A stretch of 64,000 nucleotides of DNA from Pelecanus crispus (GCF_030463565.1 NC_134656.1:8565501-8629500); one strand, 5' to 3'. Counted from the stretch's first letter, positions 49,701 to 61,718 are shown. Numbers and translations are program-made. Notes: generated by a model not told the origin, from the letters alone.

Positions 49701-52700
49701 CTTGCCTTCATTTGAAAGGCACATTTCAAACGCTTAGCATTCATTTCAGCACTTGAAACTGTAGCACTTTCCACTTGGACAGAAATCCTGCATGGTGAGC
49801 TGTTACCTCAGTTCCCAGTTGCACTAACTTGAAGTCATACGTGGAATTAATTAGTTCCCCCAGCATCCCCTGTGTGCTGTAAAGAGCATCTCAAATCCTA
49901 GGCAGAGATTCCAGAGAATTTGTTTCAAAGCTTACAGAAAACGGCAATGTAGAGAGTGAATTGCGTCTTAGGGGAAGCACTAGAAAACTAAAGTTCATAG
50001 GTAAGCCAGTCACTATTTTAAGTAGATGTGAGTAAACAAGATTGGGAATCTGTTTTCTGTTAATGCTGAATATTAAAGAAAATGTTCTTGAAAAGAAACA
50101 GAATGCCCAGAATATGGTAGTGCATCTTTATTATTTTGTTAGATTTTCCTTGAATTTAATGATCTTAATCTTACCATTTTCAGGTTGCCAGTTCAAGACT
50201 TCCTATGGTATGAAGGATATGGAACGTCATCTACGAACGCACACAGGTTTATATAATTGCTATATTTTATTTTTGGCTGTTTTTGTCCTTTTGGCTTTTT
50301 GCCAAAAGGTATTTTCCTACCAAATAACATCTATCTAGATAAATTAGCTAGAATGTGTACGTATGGCTGTACATTTTAGTACTGTAGTTCTGGGGAATTG
50401 GCCTTTTTGAGTAAGCTATGTCCTGCTATGGGCAGTACCACTCACAGCTGTGAAACATGAACACTGTACATCGATATAAGGGACAGTTAAATTTCTGAGG
50501 TGCAGACCATGTGTTTGTACAGTGTGGTGGTGGTGCACAAACCTAGTTTGTTCTTCATGTGAAACAATGATTCCAACATTTCAGTTCCCTTCCCCTAAAC
50601 AGCAATTTCAGATTTGTAAAGTGAGGAAGTTCCAAAGTGTCTTCTAAATTTGTTGCGCTTGTGCGTGCAGCCTTCTGGAGCATAGAATAGGTCTTAGCTG
50701 ACAGGGTGGCTGCTGAAATCCAATGTCCTGCTTTTGAAAACTATTTCCGTCAAGTGTTTACTGTGTGTTTTTTGTGGGTTTTTTTTGGGTTTTTGGTTTT
50801 TTTTTTTTTAATTACAACAACATCCTTATGGTGCAAAAAGTCATGGTGTGTTGATGCTCTTCTGTTTGTTACAGGAGACAAGCCCCATAAATGTGACGTT
50901 TGTAACAAATGTTTTAGTCGTAAAGATAAGCTGAAGATGCATATGCGTTCTCATACTGGGGTGAAGCCTTACAAATGTAAGCACTGTGACTATGCAGCTG
51001 CTGACAGCAGCAGTCTCAACAAGCACCAGCGCATTCACTCCAACGAGCGTCCTTTTAAATGCCAGATCTGTCCTTATGCAAGCCGCAACTCTAGCCAGCT
51101 AACTGTACATCTCAGATCCCACACCGGTAAGTTTATACTAAAATTCAGATATGTAAAGTTTTGAAGGTCAAAGGGAAGATTTTAAAAGGTATACAGGTAC
51201 AAGAATCCAGAAAGGGCCTATTCAAATTCTCAAAAGCACCTAGGCATCCAGCTTCTGTGAATTTCTTGGGCATAGAATCTACTAGGGCAATACAGCTCTA
51301 CTAAAAATACCTGGAAGCAATCAGAAGACAGATCTGACTCTTGGTAGATTTTCTTCTATATTGATTTTGAAACTGCCTATTAGATGTTCTTAAACCAGTA
51401 GAGCTGAAGGATCTAATGTGTTGATTGATTGATTAAGAGCATCTAGGTACCTATCTGTGTCTCTCAAACCTGGTCCACTCTATTAGAAACACTGAAATTA
51501 CTTTATAATTGAACTACTTATATCAATGTAAACCTCAGCTGCATAATTTAATTTTTCTTGCATCAGCAAATTAGTAAGTAATTAGCAATTTAAGTTGCTT
51601 TTTTTTTTTTTTTTTTTTTTTTTGACCTTTCTTTGTGGTACCTTCTGTGTGCAGACTGATGGACATAAACAGTGTAGTATGAGCAGCCAGAACTATATTC
51701 TGCCCATATCATTTTTGCTCTAGGGATAGAAGGCTTTAGCCTCTGGGCTTATCAACATTGTATCGTTTTATATTTGAATTAGTTGCCTAAGTTTCATTTT
51801 AATCAGATTTCTCTTCTATAGATTGTTCCTAGAAGAGATTTGCTGTAAAGATACTGCTGTACAATTGTCTTTGTATGTTGTTTTTCATCTAATCCAGGGT
51901 ACTGGATTAGTTTCTGTGTTGTCTTTTATACATTTGATTAGTTCTGTGAATTTTAGCTGCAAGGTGGTTATGGTTCAGTGATTACTAGATTAGCTTTGAA
52001 CCTATCCTACATCTGATTCTGAATTCGAGTACTAAACAACATTAGTTCAGATGTGTGCAAGATGGGATTTATTTTGAGTAGATAAAAGAAATAAATCTCT
52101 TGTGCATTGTGAAGGAGGGGAGGGTTAAACCAATCTGTCTCTAGCAGAAAATAATCTTTTATACTTCACAAATCTGCTGTGATGAAACAGGCAGGACTGT
52201 CAGGCAGTTGTTTTACAAGTTTCCCTCTTTCTATTGCTATATAAGATGATGTGATGGTCAGTCAAAATAGTATGGGTTGTTATGAGAAGTTACCTGTTAG
52301 TAAACAGACTTGTCAGAGAATATGGTATTCCACTTTCCCCATGTCACATAGGAGCGTGCATCCTTGTGCATTTATGTACGTGGGCAGGTGTGGTCTGAAC
52401 TTGGCTGTGGGAGAACCTGTGAATGATCATGGTTCTCTTGCATTTCCAAGAGAGTTAGATTTTGTGGCATTAAATATTGTAATAGTTGGAAAGGGTTTTT
52501 AGGCTACCTTCTTTTTTTTTTTTTTTTTGGCAGATCAGTCTGTCGTATCTTAAGCAATTGAATTATGCTAAAATTCAAGTCTGTAGTTTTGTTGTCTCTT
52601 CATTTCTCCAAAATAAATCCTCTTCTGCAAAAGGACTTCTTTTGATTCACTGAAGGGAGGCACGAGAGTTTTGAAAGCAATCATTTCATCCTTGTTAGGT

Positions 52701-55700
52701 TACAAAGCTGTTATGCACACAGCCGATTTTAGGGGAAAAGTAAGACTGGTATGTAGAATATATTGCTTACCGGAATTAAATTAGTCATTCTCTAGAAGGT
52801 GAGTGTAGTCTACATAGCTCAGTGTGAGATCATCTACATAGCATTACTTGTTGAACTAGTCATCTAAAGATCAGTTTCCTGTTAATTTGAGTAAAACTGC
52901 TCTTACAATTAATAATTCCAGGATCAGACACTTTTTTTTTTTTAAGCTATATTCTGTCAGTGTCAATTATGTATGGACAGAAATGTAAAGAAGTACAAGT
53001 AATGGACCACTCTTTAAATAAACAGAACCAGCACACTTTGCTGTATTAAGGAAAACTACTAATTCTTTTTCATATGTTGTGCTACCCTGTATGTGAAAAT
53101 TAAGTAATTGAAATATGTACTACGCCTTCATCAGCAAAGTAGATAAAAATCCAGTAGCTGAGTGTGCTGCTGAGACTGTAAAATAAACTAGATGAACAAA
53201 CAGTGCATCTTCATTAATAAAATCTGTTTAATATAGATAATACACCATGTATCTCAATTATTAAACAGATACAGGGATTAGCACAGTAGGCCACAACTTG
53301 ATTTGAAAAATATGCAGCTAAACCTATGACATATGTAGCTGGATAAGCAAATTATGCAAAATTATACAGCTATCACAAACTCTATAAAATACTAACATAA
53401 AATAAATCAGCCATTTGCAGTTTGATTATTAAAGAAGATAAATGCTTGCTGAACTAAGTGCACTCTCTTTTTCCTTCCCCCACCAAGGCTGTCTTAGAAC
53501 CAAATAACACAATTCTTCCACTTCTTAAAAATAATACCTACCTAAAGACTTCATGCTCGGGTACTTTAGAGAACTACATATTTAGATTAAAGAAAAAAGT
53601 GAACAGTTATTTAGTTGGTTTGGTAGGTTTGCTTTGGACTTTTTTTTTAATGACTTCAGAACGGAGTTGCTGGTCTTTACCCTGGAATTGATTATGGGCT
53701 AAACAGAGCTACATCTTAATTTGGTCATGCATGTTGTGTCACAAGCCTGCAAATAAAGAAAATGTAAAATAGCGGGTTAGATCCAGGCAATTCAAATGGT
53801 TATCCGTGTAGGTAGGCTGACATAAATAGGCTTACAGATGAGTGTGTTCATTTTTCATGCTTTATCAGCTAAGGATTTGACCTAACTTTCAACTACATTG
53901 TTAGGTTTCTGGATCAGCATTGCTCTCAGAAGAAAGGAAAAAATAAAAGAAAAAAGACACTTATGAGTATTTTACGTACCTGTTTGCATGAATGCAAACT
54001 GATAATTGCATGAATACAAACTACAATTAGATTTTCTTGAAGTGATCTGTGGAACATCATTAGATGTGCTGCATGAAGCAAGTACCTCTTTCTTGGTTGC
54101 TGTAATGCCAGAAAAACAAAAGCTTAATGTCACTTCTCTGTGTAAGCTCATTTCCCCAGAGTCACAGCCCTGCATGCATGTTTCATTAGTCTCACATTTG
54201 TCTTTTTCAGTTGCATTTATGTAGCTGTGATCCCTCTTTTTCTTTCTTTTTTTCTGCCCCCCCCCCCCCATAACTAGTAATGCTATGGTTGTGCTGTCAC
54301 CTGACACTGACCTAGGTATGGACCCTTACCCTACATCTCCCTGTGTTCTGGACAAGAGTTTCCACTGCCTTCCTGTGCCAGCAACTGTATCTGTGCTGCA
54401 CCACATGAACCAGATCAAAAAAGTAACCAGTTTTTCTTGTCAGCTAATCTAATTCAACTATATGGTTGAGCAGTAAGGCTGGTACCGTTAAGCATCTGTT
54501 TCTGCAGTAGCCTACCATTTACCGAGGCTTACTGTTAACCTGCAAGCCTACCTGTAAATCTTGTAGTGTAAACCCCAGACATGGGTGTGTTTATGTTGTT
54601 TTCTTAGACTTCAAAAATATATCAGCTGTTAAAGTTACAGTGTTTATTAATTTTAAACACTAGCTGAGATACACTCTTGCTAAAAAGGGACAAATGAGAA
54701 ACTTCAGTCGCTTTTCTGGAGCGCACTGAACAGTTTTACACACAAAATGAACTAAAAGTGGAGAATATCTAAGATGCAGGTGTGAAAAAGCAACAGATGT
54801 GGGCAGATATGCTTGTGGAGAGTTCACACACAAATATGTCAGACCAGGTGATAAATACCATGCCATTAAAGTTGTCTACATCTTGAAAATATGTTGGGAG
54901 TTTACAGGTATTTAGAACAAGTCAGCTGTACATAATTCATTATAGCATTGGTCTCTCCAATGGATCTTGGTGTCTCATCTGTAATTTGAACTGTGTTTTT
55001 TATTGACAGGAGATGCTCCTTTCCAATGTCAGATGTGTCCTGCTAAATTTAAAATTAATTCAGACTTGAAGAGGCACATGCGTGTGCATTCTGGTGAAAA
55101 ACCTTACAAATGTGAGTTCTGTGAGGTCCGGTGTGCCATGAAAGGGAACTTGAAATCACACATTCGTATCAAGCACAGCATGGAAAATACTCTCAAGTGT
55201 CCAGAGTGTGAATTTCAGTGTGGGAACAAAACAAGCCTTCGGCACCACATAAGAACTCATCAGCCTGAACAACCAGTGAAGTGCTCAGAGTGCAACTACT
55301 CTTGCTCCAACAAGGCAGCTCTGAAAGTGCACGAGCGAATTCACTGCAAAGATCGTCCTTTCAAATGTGAATTCTGCAGCTTTGATACCAAGCAGCGGAG
55401 CAACCTGACAACTCATGTGAGGAAAGCTCATGGTGACAAAGTCAAGACCAAGAAGCAAATGGTGGAGAAGAAGGAAGGAGATAGACCAAAGCAAGGTGGC
55501 TCCAGGCAAGTTGCCAAACTGGATGCCAAGAAAGCATTTAAGTGTGACCTGTGTGACGCTTCCTTTGTCCGAGAAGATTCTCTTAGGAGTCATAAGAAGC
55601 AGCACAGTATGTATAATGGCTCTAAAAATAATGAACTGGCTGTTCTACAGCTCCAGATGGATCCCAGTCGGCAGGCCAGTGCCCCAATTACTGTCAGTCA

Positions 55701-56310
55701 CCTCCAGGTCCCACTTCAGGCTGCTCAGGTTTCTCCATACAACGAGGGAAGGGTCAAGATCATCGTGGGTCACCAGGTCCCTCAGACTAACAGTATCGTT
55801 CAGGCTGCATCCGTGAATGTCATGCCTCCTACGTTAGTTAGCCAGAATCAGGAGGACCTCTCAGCCAACAGCCGCTTGCAGCTGCTGGGCCAAGTCAGTT
55901 TGTTGGCACCGCCTCCGCCTCCCATATCTCAAAGCGAAGCAGGGCCTGCGGCACAACCAGCAGTTCTTCTCACAACCCATGACCAAAGCGACGGAAGCGC
56001 TTTACATCAAACTCTGATTCCTGCTGCTCCTGTCAGCAGTCATGAGGCTTCAGCAAACCAGGCTTTCATCACCAGCTCTGGAATCAGCTGCTCTGACTTA
56101 GAGGGCCTCAATGCTTTGATACAAGAAGGAGCAACAGAAGTGACTGTGGTTAGTGATGGAGGTCAGAGTATAACAGTGTCCACTTCAGCTCCTCCTCCTC
56201 CTATATTTTCTTCATCCTCTCACACAGAAGCCCCTAAGCAGACCTATTCTATCATTCAAAGTGGAGCCCATACGGCTTTGCTGTGTCCAGCAGACTCCAT
56301 ACCAGATTAA
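46695..56310 (+). CDS. ZFP64: Zinc finger protein 64 (ZFP64), six-exon CDS, 693 aa
   Basis: Joined CDS: 46695-46758, 47318-47557, 49015-49176, 50184-50246, 50875-51126, 55010-56310 (2082 nt, TAA stop). Every intron is GT-AG and phase 1. Domains: polyglycine stretch (aa 4-11); PGGTTVLVEL block and atypical CCHC finger (C39, C42, H55, C60); C2H2 fingers at about 152-175, 183-203, 211-231, 239-259, 267-287, 295-316, 324-344, 352-372, 380-401 and 439-459; Ser/Gln/Pro-rich tail with a proline run near aa 550 and C-terminal CPADSIPD. Classic linkers (TGDKPHKC, TGVKPYKC, SGEKPYKC) join several fingers. Length and order match mammalian ZFP64 isoform 1 (681 aa in human, from memory). Known for the family: a nuclear sequence-specific transcription factor, reported as a NOTCH1 coactivator and as an activator of the KMT2A promoter. 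The start was chosen because GCCGCCATGA is a strong Kozak context within the CpG island. The gene stands alone, with no overlapping neighbour. The identity is very secure; the bird-specific function is inferred. Confidence 0.96.
46759..47317 (+). other. ZFP64 intron 1 (559 nt, GC-rich)
   Basis: GTAAGT donor and TTTCCACAG acceptor. The intron is CpG- and C/G-run-rich throughout and is part of the CpG island. Open frames seen here on both strands are composition artefacts, without domain similarity. Confidence 0.85.
47318..47557 (+). CDS. ZFP64: ZFP64 coding exon 2 (N-terminal CCHC finger)
   Basis: Acceptor TTTCCACAG|TTCCC, donor CACAG|GTATTT; 240 nt, phase 1 at both ends. Encodes residues 22-101 and the first base of V102. 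It carries the strongly conserved PGGTTVLVELTPDIHICGIC segment, the C39/C42/H55/C60 finger, and the Thr/Gln/Ser-rich stretch with VQFVSEETVP and ETQTIT that is characteristic of ZFP64. Confidence 0.95.
48158..48176. repeat. (TTTTA)n microsatellite
   Basis: About four units of TTTTA in intron 2 of ZFP64. Confidence 0.85.
48310..48430 (+). repeat. MIR-like SINE relic in intron 2
   Basis: Contains the order of motifs expected from a MIR core: GGATGAGTCATT, then TTTACTCATCTTTAAAATGAGG, then TGTTTAATTGATTTAAA. These resemble the MIR segments for the 'cctcatctgtaaaatg' and 'gttgtgaggatta' regions. Divergence is high, as expected for an element shared by amniotes. Recognised by eye only. Confidence 0.6.
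48740..48825. repeat. Two adjacent short direct duplications in intron 2
   Basis: GGTTGTACAGT is perfectly duplicated head to tail at 48740-48750 and 48751-48761. Then TCTTGACAGAATTTTCAC occurs at 48784-48801 and 48808-48825, a 24-bp period. Both copies of each pair are identical, so these are recent replication-slippage or microduplication events. Confidence 0.9.
49015..49176 (+). CDS. ZFP64: ZFP64 coding exon 3 (linker into finger 2)
   Basis: Acceptor GTGTTTAG|TTTCTG, donor ATCCAG|GTAAGA; 162 nt, phase 1 at both ends. Encodes residues 102-155 plus the first base of G156: the conserved SAPEFVFEHGYQTYLP block, a basic Ser/Pro/Lys linker (possible nuclear localisation, inferred), and LNCCYP, which supplies the first cysteine pair of finger 2. 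Finger 2 is split by the following intron. Confidence 0.95.
49177..50183 (+). other. ZFP64 intron 3 (1007 nt)
   Basis: GTAAGA donor and TTTTCAG acceptor. Unremarkable AT-rich intron; no repeat family or extra exon recognised. Confidence 0.85.
50184..50246 (+). CDS. ZFP64: ZFP64 coding exon 4 (63-nt micro-exon completing finger 2)
   Basis: Acceptor TTTTCAG|GTTGCC, donor CACACAG|GTTTAT; only 63 nt, phase 1 at both ends. Encodes residues 156-176, including C157, H171 and H175, which finish finger 2, and begins the TGDKPHKC linker. The spacing between C157 and H171 is 13 residues, one longer than the usual 12. Skipping this exon would keep the frame but destroy finger 2. Confidence 0.95.
50247..50874 (+). 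other. ZFP64 intron 4 (628 nt)
   Basis: GTTTAT donor and TTGTTACAG acceptor. There is a T/G-rich low-complexity stretch at about 50768-50810 just upstream of the acceptor. No extra exon recognised. Confidence 0.85.
50875..51126 (+). CDS. ZFP64: ZFP64 coding exon 5 (fingers 3-5)
   Basis: Acceptor TTGTTACAG|GAGACA, donor CACACCG|GTAAGT; 252 nt, phase 1 at both ends. Encodes residues 177-260: three canonical C2H2 fingers (C183/C186/H199/H203, C211/C214/H227/H231, C239/C242/H255/H259) with Krüppel-type linkers. This block is nearly identical to human ZFP64, for example YAAADSSSLNKH and YASRNSSQLTVHLRSHT. Confidence 0.97.
51599..51623. repeat. T25 homopolymer
   Basis: Uninterrupted run of 25 T in intron 5. 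Its length is likely to vary between individuals or to be mis-sequenced. Confidence 0.95.
54257..54269. repeat. C13 homopolymer
   Basis: Thirteen C in a row in intron 5, preceded by a pyrimidine-rich TCTTTCTTTTTTTCTG stretch. Confidence 0.95.
55010..56310 (+). CDS. ZFP64: ZFP64 coding exon 6 (fingers 6-11 and C-terminal tail)
   Basis: Acceptor TTTTTATTGACAG|GAGATGC; the reading frame is open to TAA at 56308-56310. Encodes residues 261-693: five consecutive C2H2 fingers (267-401), a basic Lys-rich spacer (about 404-436), a separate last finger (C439, C442, H455, H459), then a roughly 230-residue low-complexity tail rich in Ser, Gln, Ala and Pro. Conserved tail blocks include GRVKIIVGHQVPQ, AVLLTTH, ITSSGI and QTYSIIQ. 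This is the isoform-1-type last exon, beginning GDAPFQC. Confidence 0.97.
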
Positions 56311-57187
56311 TTGCAGAGTAGTAGTACTAAACAAACTTCAACCTCAGAGGCAGTGATGAATTCAGCAGAAGTGCATAGGACATAAGCGAATGCAGGATTT
56401 GTCCTACAAAGCCAAATACCTTCCACTTACACATTTTACTTGTCTGTACACGGAAACGTATGTGAAAAAGAGGATGTGTGTATTTATGTGCCTCTATTGA
56501 AATCAGAGGCTGTGTTCTTCGTAAAATCTGAGCATCGAAGCAACAATTGACAATTTCACCAAGCAGTAAGCTTCCCAGAATGTGATTCTTGTATTGTGCT
56601 GGCTAAAATAAGAAAGCCTCACCTTATGATGAATTACCTTCACAGCAGACTTGTTCTTTCATGCACATATGAAAAGGTAATAGTCCGAGCCATTCTGAAG
56701 TGTATCTTTAAGTCTGTTTCAATTACATGCTATGTATGCATTAACTGCACCTGGCTGATTGTTGATCTGTAAGAAATGTCCACTGCTGGGTCTAATGCAG
56801 CCCTAGTGAAGTTTAAGGGGGTTGTTCCTTAATATCTGCAGAAGTTGCTAGCACCTGGCACTTAATCTGGAAATGCTTATGCAGAAGTCCAGGTGATCGT
56901 TTTTAGAAAACAAAAGAATTTTGTCCACCCATCAGTAATAACTAACTTTGTTAGCAAGAACACTATTACAAATTATATATATGGCACAGTGATCTCTGTC
57001 AGAGGCACCTGTGTTTTAAAGAGCAAAACAACTGCAAATATATTTTTTACAAACACTACTTAAAATTTGTTTTTATTTTGATGCTGCTTGTTTGTAGTTG
57101 CATGGGTGGTAAAAGTGCATTACACTTTGGCTCTGTTCTTTTCGAGTTAAAGGGGAAAAAGGAAAAGATTTAATTCATTCCATTTAA

Positions 57188-57193
57188 AATAAA
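57188..57193 (+). terminator. Candidate proximal polyadenylation signal AATAAA
   Basis: AATAAA about 880 nt after the stop codon, inside an A-rich stretch. The following 50 nt are not clearly GU-rich, so use is uncertain. Confidence 0.3.
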
Positions 57194-58456
57194 AAAATAA
57201 TAGATTCTAACCCAAGGTCTGAAACTCTAGCAGAAATTCAGATTGGATCACAATGAGGTAGTAATTTGCCATTATATGATGCACACTCCATAATGAATGA
57301 ATTCTAGGCTGTGTTTTGAACTATGCAATATTACAGTCCTATCTGGTGAGCATTCTTGTAGTGGTAGCTAATAATATCTTCACTACCAAACTGTCTAGTT
57401 AAAGAACAGACTCTCAACTTGGGAAAATAGACAGCTCTGTAGGTGCCTGGATCTGCAAAAACTGAGAGATCATTTCACAGCCAGGCAGCATCCCAAGGAC
57501 AATTGTTAACCTACATGAAGACTGAAAAGAGACTGTTACCAAACCAGCTCTGAGATTCCCTCTTGGGGAATCAAAGTCAAGTTAAATTTCGCAGTATTTG
57601 CTAGTGGGAGACATTGAATGATTGCTTTATGAGCTAGAAACATGCTTGGAAAATTTATAAAGATTGTATACTTAGGGCCACTTTCTGAATAGGCCTCGTG
57701 TTTGAGATTTTTAGCTTGTACAGCCTTTATTTTGAGTATGTGGGGGTGCTCCCCGCTCCTTCCCTTTGTGTGATACGTACTCTGTGTACAGTGTAAGGCT
57801 TCCTGCTTTACAATGACAAGTAGGAAAATGCAATCATAACTCACAAGTACAGTCATACAGGTTGTTCTTGAAAATGTGAGCTTTGTTTTTGTTGAAATAA
57901 GGGTTGTTTAAACTTGAATGCTCTGGTATTGCTGTCTTCATTATTTATGGGAAATAGTATTTTTGGAGATGCATATCTCTTGTGCCTTCCTAATCTTTGA
58001 CGCTAAATTAATGTCCTTTTAAAACAAAAAACCCTTCCAAATAATCTTGGTTTTAAAATCTGGGTTTTGATTTGAACTGTCTGACAGTGTGCCTGACAGT
58101 TGTGGATATCAGAAAAGACCACTCTCCAGTTAGAGGGAGAAACTTCAAAAACGCTTAATTAAAAAGGCATTATTAAAGACTTGTTTCTTAGTCCCATGCT
58201 GCATTGAAATATGAAGCAAAAGTTCGGAGTTCACTGACAGTTGTATTTCAGGGTTTATTATTTCCTACACTTGTTCTCCAACTTTTCTGGTGATACAGGT
58301 TTGTCACCTGTTAATTATCTCTTCCCTACAGATAGGTGATTTAAGAAGCTGACAAGACCCAGTTCCAAGTCACTGAGCACACCTATTTTTATATAAATTA
58401 CAAGTGGGCGGGAGGTTTTTACTACATTAGATCACTGCCGAACATTCATTGAGAAC

Positions 58457-58462
58457 AATAAA
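58457..58462 (+). terminator. Candidate distal polyadenylation signal AATAAA
   Basis: AATAAA followed 40-80 nt later by T/G-rich sequence (TTGCTGTTTTGTGGC), a good arrangement for cleavage and polyadenylation. It would give a 3' UTR of about 2.2 kb. Confidence 0.45.
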
Positions 58463-59426
58463 TTGAAAGCCTAGATACTTTGAATTTTAACATTGGCATT
58501 GCTGTTTTGTGGCTCTCCAGTCATGTTTCATTGTTGTGCCTGTAGCACAGACCGGATCGTTACATTTCAACTGTGTTGAAACTACTTGTAAAGCACTTGG
58601 AAGATAAAAGGCATCACAGGTAAGTGCTTGATCTCATTATATGTGGTCCCTGATATCCAGGTTGTAAATGATCACTGGAGCAGCACAGATCAAACACTTT
58701 ATTATCTTTGAATTAAAATGCATGGCACAGTAGCAATTCTTCACTGTTAACCCGTCTCCAAATGTGTGTGTACATATGTGCGTGATCTAAACCATCAGGC
58801 TGTGTACAGTGTTTCTGTGCGCTGGACCAGTGGTTACTGTAAACACTCGTGAAAGATAGGGCACTTTCAGTCCTGTAACAGTAAATACACCTTTTTTTTC
58901 ACCCAGCTTACAGTGGTTCTAGACCATGAGCAGCTCTGGTGTTGCAGGGGAGGAAATGCTTCCCCAGGAGCGCGAGTGCCTGGCGGGGCTGAGCTGCCCA
59001 GGCCGTAGTGTGTGTGATGGACGACGGAGCTGCAGGAGAGCAAACTTGGGGAAGTTCAATGCAGTTGAAGTTCAAGTCTGTTTGACCTGCAGAGGGAGGG
59101 GGGCTCCTTGAGGTCATCTCAGTGGTCCAGTTTACAGCACTGCTCCACAAACAGTTACGCTAGCATAGCAAAGAAGATGGTAAACTACAACCAAGATCAA
59201 ACTGGAGATGGGTCAGGTGGGAGATTTCTTCCAACTCCTTTTTTTGCCCAATTGTAGTACTGAGTGACACAAATGGTGATAGCAAATTATACTCTCAGCT
59301 TTCAAAACCTGTGCTAGGTCTTTGGATAGGATTAACTAGTCCATTGGTGATCTAGGTTTTAATACCAGTTACTATATATTTTCCCTTTATTGTAAGACAA
59401 AAGAATCCAAGTTGATCTGCTCTCAC

Positions 59427-59470
59427 TTTGTTTTGTTTTGTCTTTTTTTTTTTTTTTTACTTTGTTTTGT
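59427..59470. repeat. T-rich low-complexity tract
   Basis: TTTG repeats followed by a run of about 16 T and more TTTG. Confidence 0.9.
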
Positions 59471-60743
59471 CACTGGTAAGTCTGCCTCTGTATCTGCTTG
59501 TTTGCACACATCTTCCCAATATTTCCTGCTGGTTGATTTTATGAAGGCTGGCGATCTCAAGGATAATGTTCTAATTTCTACAAGCCACATGGGTAGAGAG
59601 TTTAAGTATCCCAACTGAGGGGCTTGCATGTCAGAGACCCTGGTGATGGAGCTTTCCAAGTGCTCCAGCTGGACAAGAAACTTCTGCCTGGGACCTGGGA
59701 TAGGAGCTGGTAGAAATGTGCTGCTCTGGGTTTAGAGCCAGTGGCTGTATATTACTGCAGAGGGGGTGGTAGTCTTATTTTAAGAGAAAAGTTTGGACGT
59801 AGTTAGACTAACTGCTGATACTGGTGGGTAAGGTAGGCAGGCTTTCGCGTATAGAACATTGTACCAAGCCTGCAAGCTTGTAAGTGCAAGTGTACTACAA
59901 TTTGACAACTAAAAAGTAACATTTATACCAACGAGTAAATGAACTTAATGAACTCGGCGTGGAGGGTTTCATGAGCATGAAGTATTTTGTGTCATCTATA
60001 GGTGGTGCTAGAAATCCAGATAAACTTTCCTGTGGCCTGTTCTGCTTGATATGTTTCCTGTTAAACAGTTCCCTGCTTTTAACTCTGCCGGATAAACACA
60101 TTTCAAAATCCATTTTTATAGGACGTTACAAAAAGCTTAGCTGTAAAAATCGTACTTTCATTTAAGATAAAAATCCACAAATAAAAAAAAAGTCCAAAGT
60201 TTTCTACTGTTAAGATCCCATGAAGCAGATTTATGGCCAGAACTTGATTTCACGCTTTATGTTAAACTGATCCTTTTTTACTCCCTGTTAATTAATTTTA
60301 ATCTGTACATAGTTTGCAGCTGCAGAATTGTCGTGCACTACAAGAATGATACAAAATGAGAGATCTTGACAAAGCTGGTGGTTTGAATTGCAATTTATCC
60401 TGTGTTTGCACTTGGCCAATAGACCCGCACCCAGGGGATGCACCACCACGTCCAGGAATCTCATATTCAATCTAATGTCATACTTAACGTTACACAGCTC
60501 TGTTATCTGCATTTCAGTTTCACAAAAAGGCTTTTTTACCTTCTAAAAAAGGAAACCAATAGATTTGTCATATTGTAAAGGCTAACCTTCATTCTGGTCC
60601 TATGTGTGCCTCTAAGATAAACAGGAAAGATAACAAAATGCTGTGAATGAATAGACAAAGCTTAGTGCTGCTTCTTCAACATTGTGTAACTGATTGCATT
60701 ATATTTAAGTGAACAATCTAGAGACTACTTTTGTCCACCCTTT

Positions 60744-60763
60744 AAAAAAAAAAAAAAAAAAAA
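60744..60763. repeat. A20 homopolymer
   Basis: Twenty A in a row. No retrocopy body or target-site duplication was recognised around it. Confidence 0.95.
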
Positions 60764-61398
60764 GCAGCTGATAACCAAAGCTAACATGGGGGCAATTTTT
60801 TTTTCAATTTTCTGTTCCAATGTTGTGGCTTTATTTCTGTGTATGACAGTAATGGTCTTTGTGCTTTGGAGCTGGCAGAAGCAGATTGTTTTAATCTCTG
60901 ATACTCATTTAATACATTCTTCATGTTATCAACAGAGCTATCCCTTGAGAGAGCATGGTAATTCATAACAAGTGTCTCTTGTAGAGCTTGCTTGCTTTCA
61001 AGCACATGGTAAATAAATCGTATGCCTTCCTAGAGTTCTGCCATAGCCTGAGAGCTCTGTAGCAAGTTGTCTCTTTCCAGGAGAAAAATACTTGGATGGA
61101 TTTTGTTCTTGCCTGGAGATCTCCAAGCCCTCCATGGTAAGCACCGAGCCTCACAGTGCACATGTGGCACAGAGCGAGCCAACCCGGCTGCCCGGGCTGC
61201 TGCTGGGGAGCACTGCTCAATTCTGCTCACTTGTTACAAAATGGATGATGTTTATGCTGCATTGCACTAAACTGGCTCCAGGAGGAAAATGTAAAGCTAA
61301 ATACTCCATGGTTAGCTTCCTTCAGCACATTCATTGCAGGTTTTGCTCTCTGCACAAGCTTGTAATTTTTACACAATTCACTTGTGGAGTCCCATTTG

Positions 61399-61418
61399 TG
61401 TGTTACAGTGTGTTACAG
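61399..61418. repeat. 10-bp tandem duplication
   Basis: TGTGTTACAG repeated perfectly head to tail. Confidence 0.9.
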
Positions 61419-61718
61419 TCCTCCCTCTTCTGTGAATATGAATCTCTATGACTACTTAAAGAAATGAGGTTAAACAGAGCAAGAACATTAGCCAGAACAC
61501 TAAGCAAGCAGTGGTGCGTAGTGTGTGTAAAGCAAACCCCTGCTCTTGCATCCTTCCCAACCTTTTTTGATTTTGTTGTTACTCCATGACGCTGTTTTTT
61601 AAAAGCAGACCCAAGTAATGACATGAGCAGTGGCTTATCCTCAGCAAGACCTACTAGAATGTTCTTTTATCTCCATTTTTGTGAGGTAGAAACATGCAGC
61701 AGGAAAAAAAATCCAAAG

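Larger units (their letters stand above)
51127..55009 (+). other. ZFP64 intron 5 (3883 nt), the longest intron
   Basis: GTAAGT donor and TTATTGACAG acceptor. It contains a 25-base T run (51599-51623), a 17-base T run (52512-52528), a 13-base C run (54257-54269) and otherwise AT-rich unique sequence. Short open frames (for example 52251-52502) have no zinc-finger or other recognisable motif. No alternative last exon is evident. Confidence 0.85.
56311..58480 (+). other. ZFP64: ZFP64 3' UTR (inferred extent)
   Basis: Noncoding sequence directly follows the TAA stop. The length is inferred only from the position of a good AATAAA with a T/G-rich downstream region near 58457; an earlier AATAAA at 57188 could give a shorter form. 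No open frame with recognisable domains lies here. Confidence 0.5.

Noticed and set aside
52251..52502. 83-codon frame in ZFP64 intron 5, possible alternative exon
   Set aside because: Contains no C2H2 motif and no acceptable acceptor/donor pair in phase 1 to join the flanking exons.
60661..60763. Possible processed pseudogene ending in the A20 run
   Set aside because: No coding similarity in the sequence before the A run and no polyadenylation signal or target-site duplication found.
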